6,401 nucleotides of DNA, taken from assembly GCA_016765255.1 (NCBI GenBank), contig JAESQI010000096.1, positions 1-6,401 on the forward strand, read 5' to 3'. Below the pieces are notes generated by a model. The model saw only the letters and a program-made list of their open reading frames with translations, was not told where the DNA came from and made no database searches. Position numbers and translations under genes: made by a program. Shown piece after piece: positions 5,401 through 6,401 of the stretch. How positions within the stretch are numbered: position 1 is the first letter of the stretch; each line of letters opens with the position of its first letter. The stretch comes from Robiginitomaculum sp. GTDB lineage: Bacteria; Pseudomonadota; Alphaproteobacteria; Caulobacterales; Maricaulaceae.

Positions 5401-6401
5401 ATGGCAAAACAGATAGAAGATTTGGAGAAGAAAGCAGCCCAATCCACGACTGCTGTCAATGGCATGGTTGGGATGCGTCGAGGTGAGTTGCTCAAATCCT
5501 TAGGCGTTCTTGTTGCCCATGCCGCAAGACAGCCTAGGCCACTCGCTAAAAATGTCGCGAGTTACGGCAAAGAACTCTCGAAAATTGTCAAAGGGACATC
5601 CGAGCTTGCGCCAGAGCGACGTGATCGGCGTTTCATGGATCCAACTTGGCAGTATAATCCCATATATAAACGCGGTTTGCAATCGTGGCTGGCCATGCGC
5701 CAAGGCCTTGAGGGCTGGATTGATGACAGCGGCATTTCAGGTGCTGATAAAGCCCGCTCTCGGTTTGTGCTCGATATACTCATCGATAGTTTTGCGCCGA
5801 CCAATACATTGTTAGGTAATCCTGCGGCCATGAAGCGGTTTTACGAAACGGGCGGGATGTCCGTGGTAAAAGGCCTCAAAAATGTGTATAAGGATATCAC
5901 GACCAATGGCGGCATGCCGTCCACGGTTGATAAATCCAAATTTGAAGTTGGTAAAAATGTGGCCGCCTCCAAAGGCAGTGTGGTGTTTAAAAATGAAATG
6001 CTGGAAATCATCCAATACAGTCCGACAACCGACAAAGTATACAAAACGCCACTGGTGATTGTTCCCCCTCAAATCAATAAGTTTTACGCCAATGATTTGT
6101 CCGCCCACAATAGTGTGATCAAATATTTTGCAGCTCAAGGATACCAAATGTTTGCGGTCAGCTGGCGCAATCCGCAAAGGCAGCATTCTCATTGGGGTTT
6201 GGAAAATTATGTGCAATCATTGATCGAAGGTACGGACGCGGTGATGAAAATCACCAAAAGCAAAACATTTAATGTATCTGGGGCGTGCTCTGGCGGGGCC
6301 ACCTTGTCCCTGTTCTTAAGCGAGCTTGCCGCCCGTGGCGATAAACGCGTCAATGCCTATACACTGATGGTTTGCGTTTTGGATCCAAAAAAATCTGATA
6401 G
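5401..6401 (+). CDS. phaC: Polyhydroxyalkanoate synthase, class II-like (partial, C-terminus outside window)
   Basis: The encoded enzyme polymerises (R)-3-hydroxyacyl-CoA into polyhydroxyalkanoate at the granule surface, releasing CoA. 333 codons are present with no stop before the window edge; class I and II enzymes are about 560-600 residues. The N-terminal domain (about 1-195) includes RRFMDPTWQYNPIYKRGLQSW (78-98 region), LLGNPAAMKRFYETGG and a long linker. The alpha/beta-hydrolase core then starts, with VPPQINKFY (221-229), VSWRNP (253-258) and the lipase-like box GACSGG (294-299), whose Cys296 is the expected nucleophile. The catalytic Asp and His lie beyond the window. PPQINKFY and GACSGG match class II (medium-chain) synthases of pseudomonads; class I enzymes usually have PPWINK and GYCxGG. 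A GGAGG 5 nt upstream fixes the start. The phasin-like gene upstream agrees with PHA storage. Substrate chain length is inferred. Confidence 0.92.
   Translation, partial: MAKQIEDLEKKAAQSTTAVNGMVGMRRGELLKSLGVLVAHAARQPRPLAKNVASYGKELSKIVKGTSELAPERRDRRFMDPTWQYNPIYKRGLQSWLAMRQGLEGWIDDSGISGADKARSRFVLDILIDSFAPTNTLLGNPAAMKRFYETGGMSVVKGLKNVYKDITTNGGMPSTVDKSKFEVGKNVAASKGSVVFKNEMLEIIQYSPTTDKVYKTPLVIVPPQINKFYANDLSAHNSVIKYFAAQGYQMFAVSWRNPQRQHSHWGLENYVQSLIEGTDAVMKITKSKTFNVSGACSGGATLSLFLSELAARGDKRVNAYTLMVCVLDPKKSD

Noticed and set aside
5812..6216. A 134-codon minus-strand frame inside phaC
   Set aside because: The plus strand here encodes the PHA synthase hydrolase core in a continuous frame with conserved motifs; the antisense frame is a shadow.

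Overview
The window holds seven genes, two of them cut by the window edges. It reads as ordinary chromosomal DNA of a proteobacterium. A free-living alphaproteobacterium is my best guess, from the Lrp/decarboxylase pair, the proteobacterial LysE and CDF exporters, the PHA genes and moderate GC. No rRNA, tRNA or marker gene is present to settle this. No mobile element, CRISPR array or phage signature is visible.

Layout. Positions 1-1196 (minus) carry most of a group II PLP-dependent amino-acid decarboxylase whose C-terminus lies outside the window. It is divergent from an Lrp/AsnC-type regulator (1313-1744, plus). Their shared ~116 bp gap contains two abutting palindromes that look like operators. 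Three minus-strand genes follow: a membrane fatty acid desaturase (1782-2813), a LysE/RhtB amino-acid exporter (2939-3565) and a histidine-rich CDF metal exporter (3745-4698). A rho-independent terminator separates the CDF gene from lysE. From 4848 onward the plus strand carries a PHA storage module: a small phasin-like protein (4848-5252), a strong terminator (5272-5311), and the first 333 codons of a PHA synthase (5401 to the window end).

How the genes may work together. The phasin-like gene and phaC form a clear functional pair for carbon-storage granules. The synthase carries PPQINKFY, VSWRNP and GACSGG. These resemble the class II (medium-chain-length) synthases of pseudomonads more than the PPWINK form usual in class I enzymes, and the small protein resembles the PhaI/PhaF type of phasin. 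The Lrp-type gene is probably the local regulator of the decarboxylase. The desaturase, LysE and CDF genes are housekeeping membrane functions with no evident shared pathway.

The least expected local structure is a 15-bp tandem repeat of about four copies (1755-1814) over the 3' end of the desaturase gene. It encodes KEAMS-KEVMS, and the stop codon lies inside a repeat copy. I see no convincing undescribed multi-gene system here.
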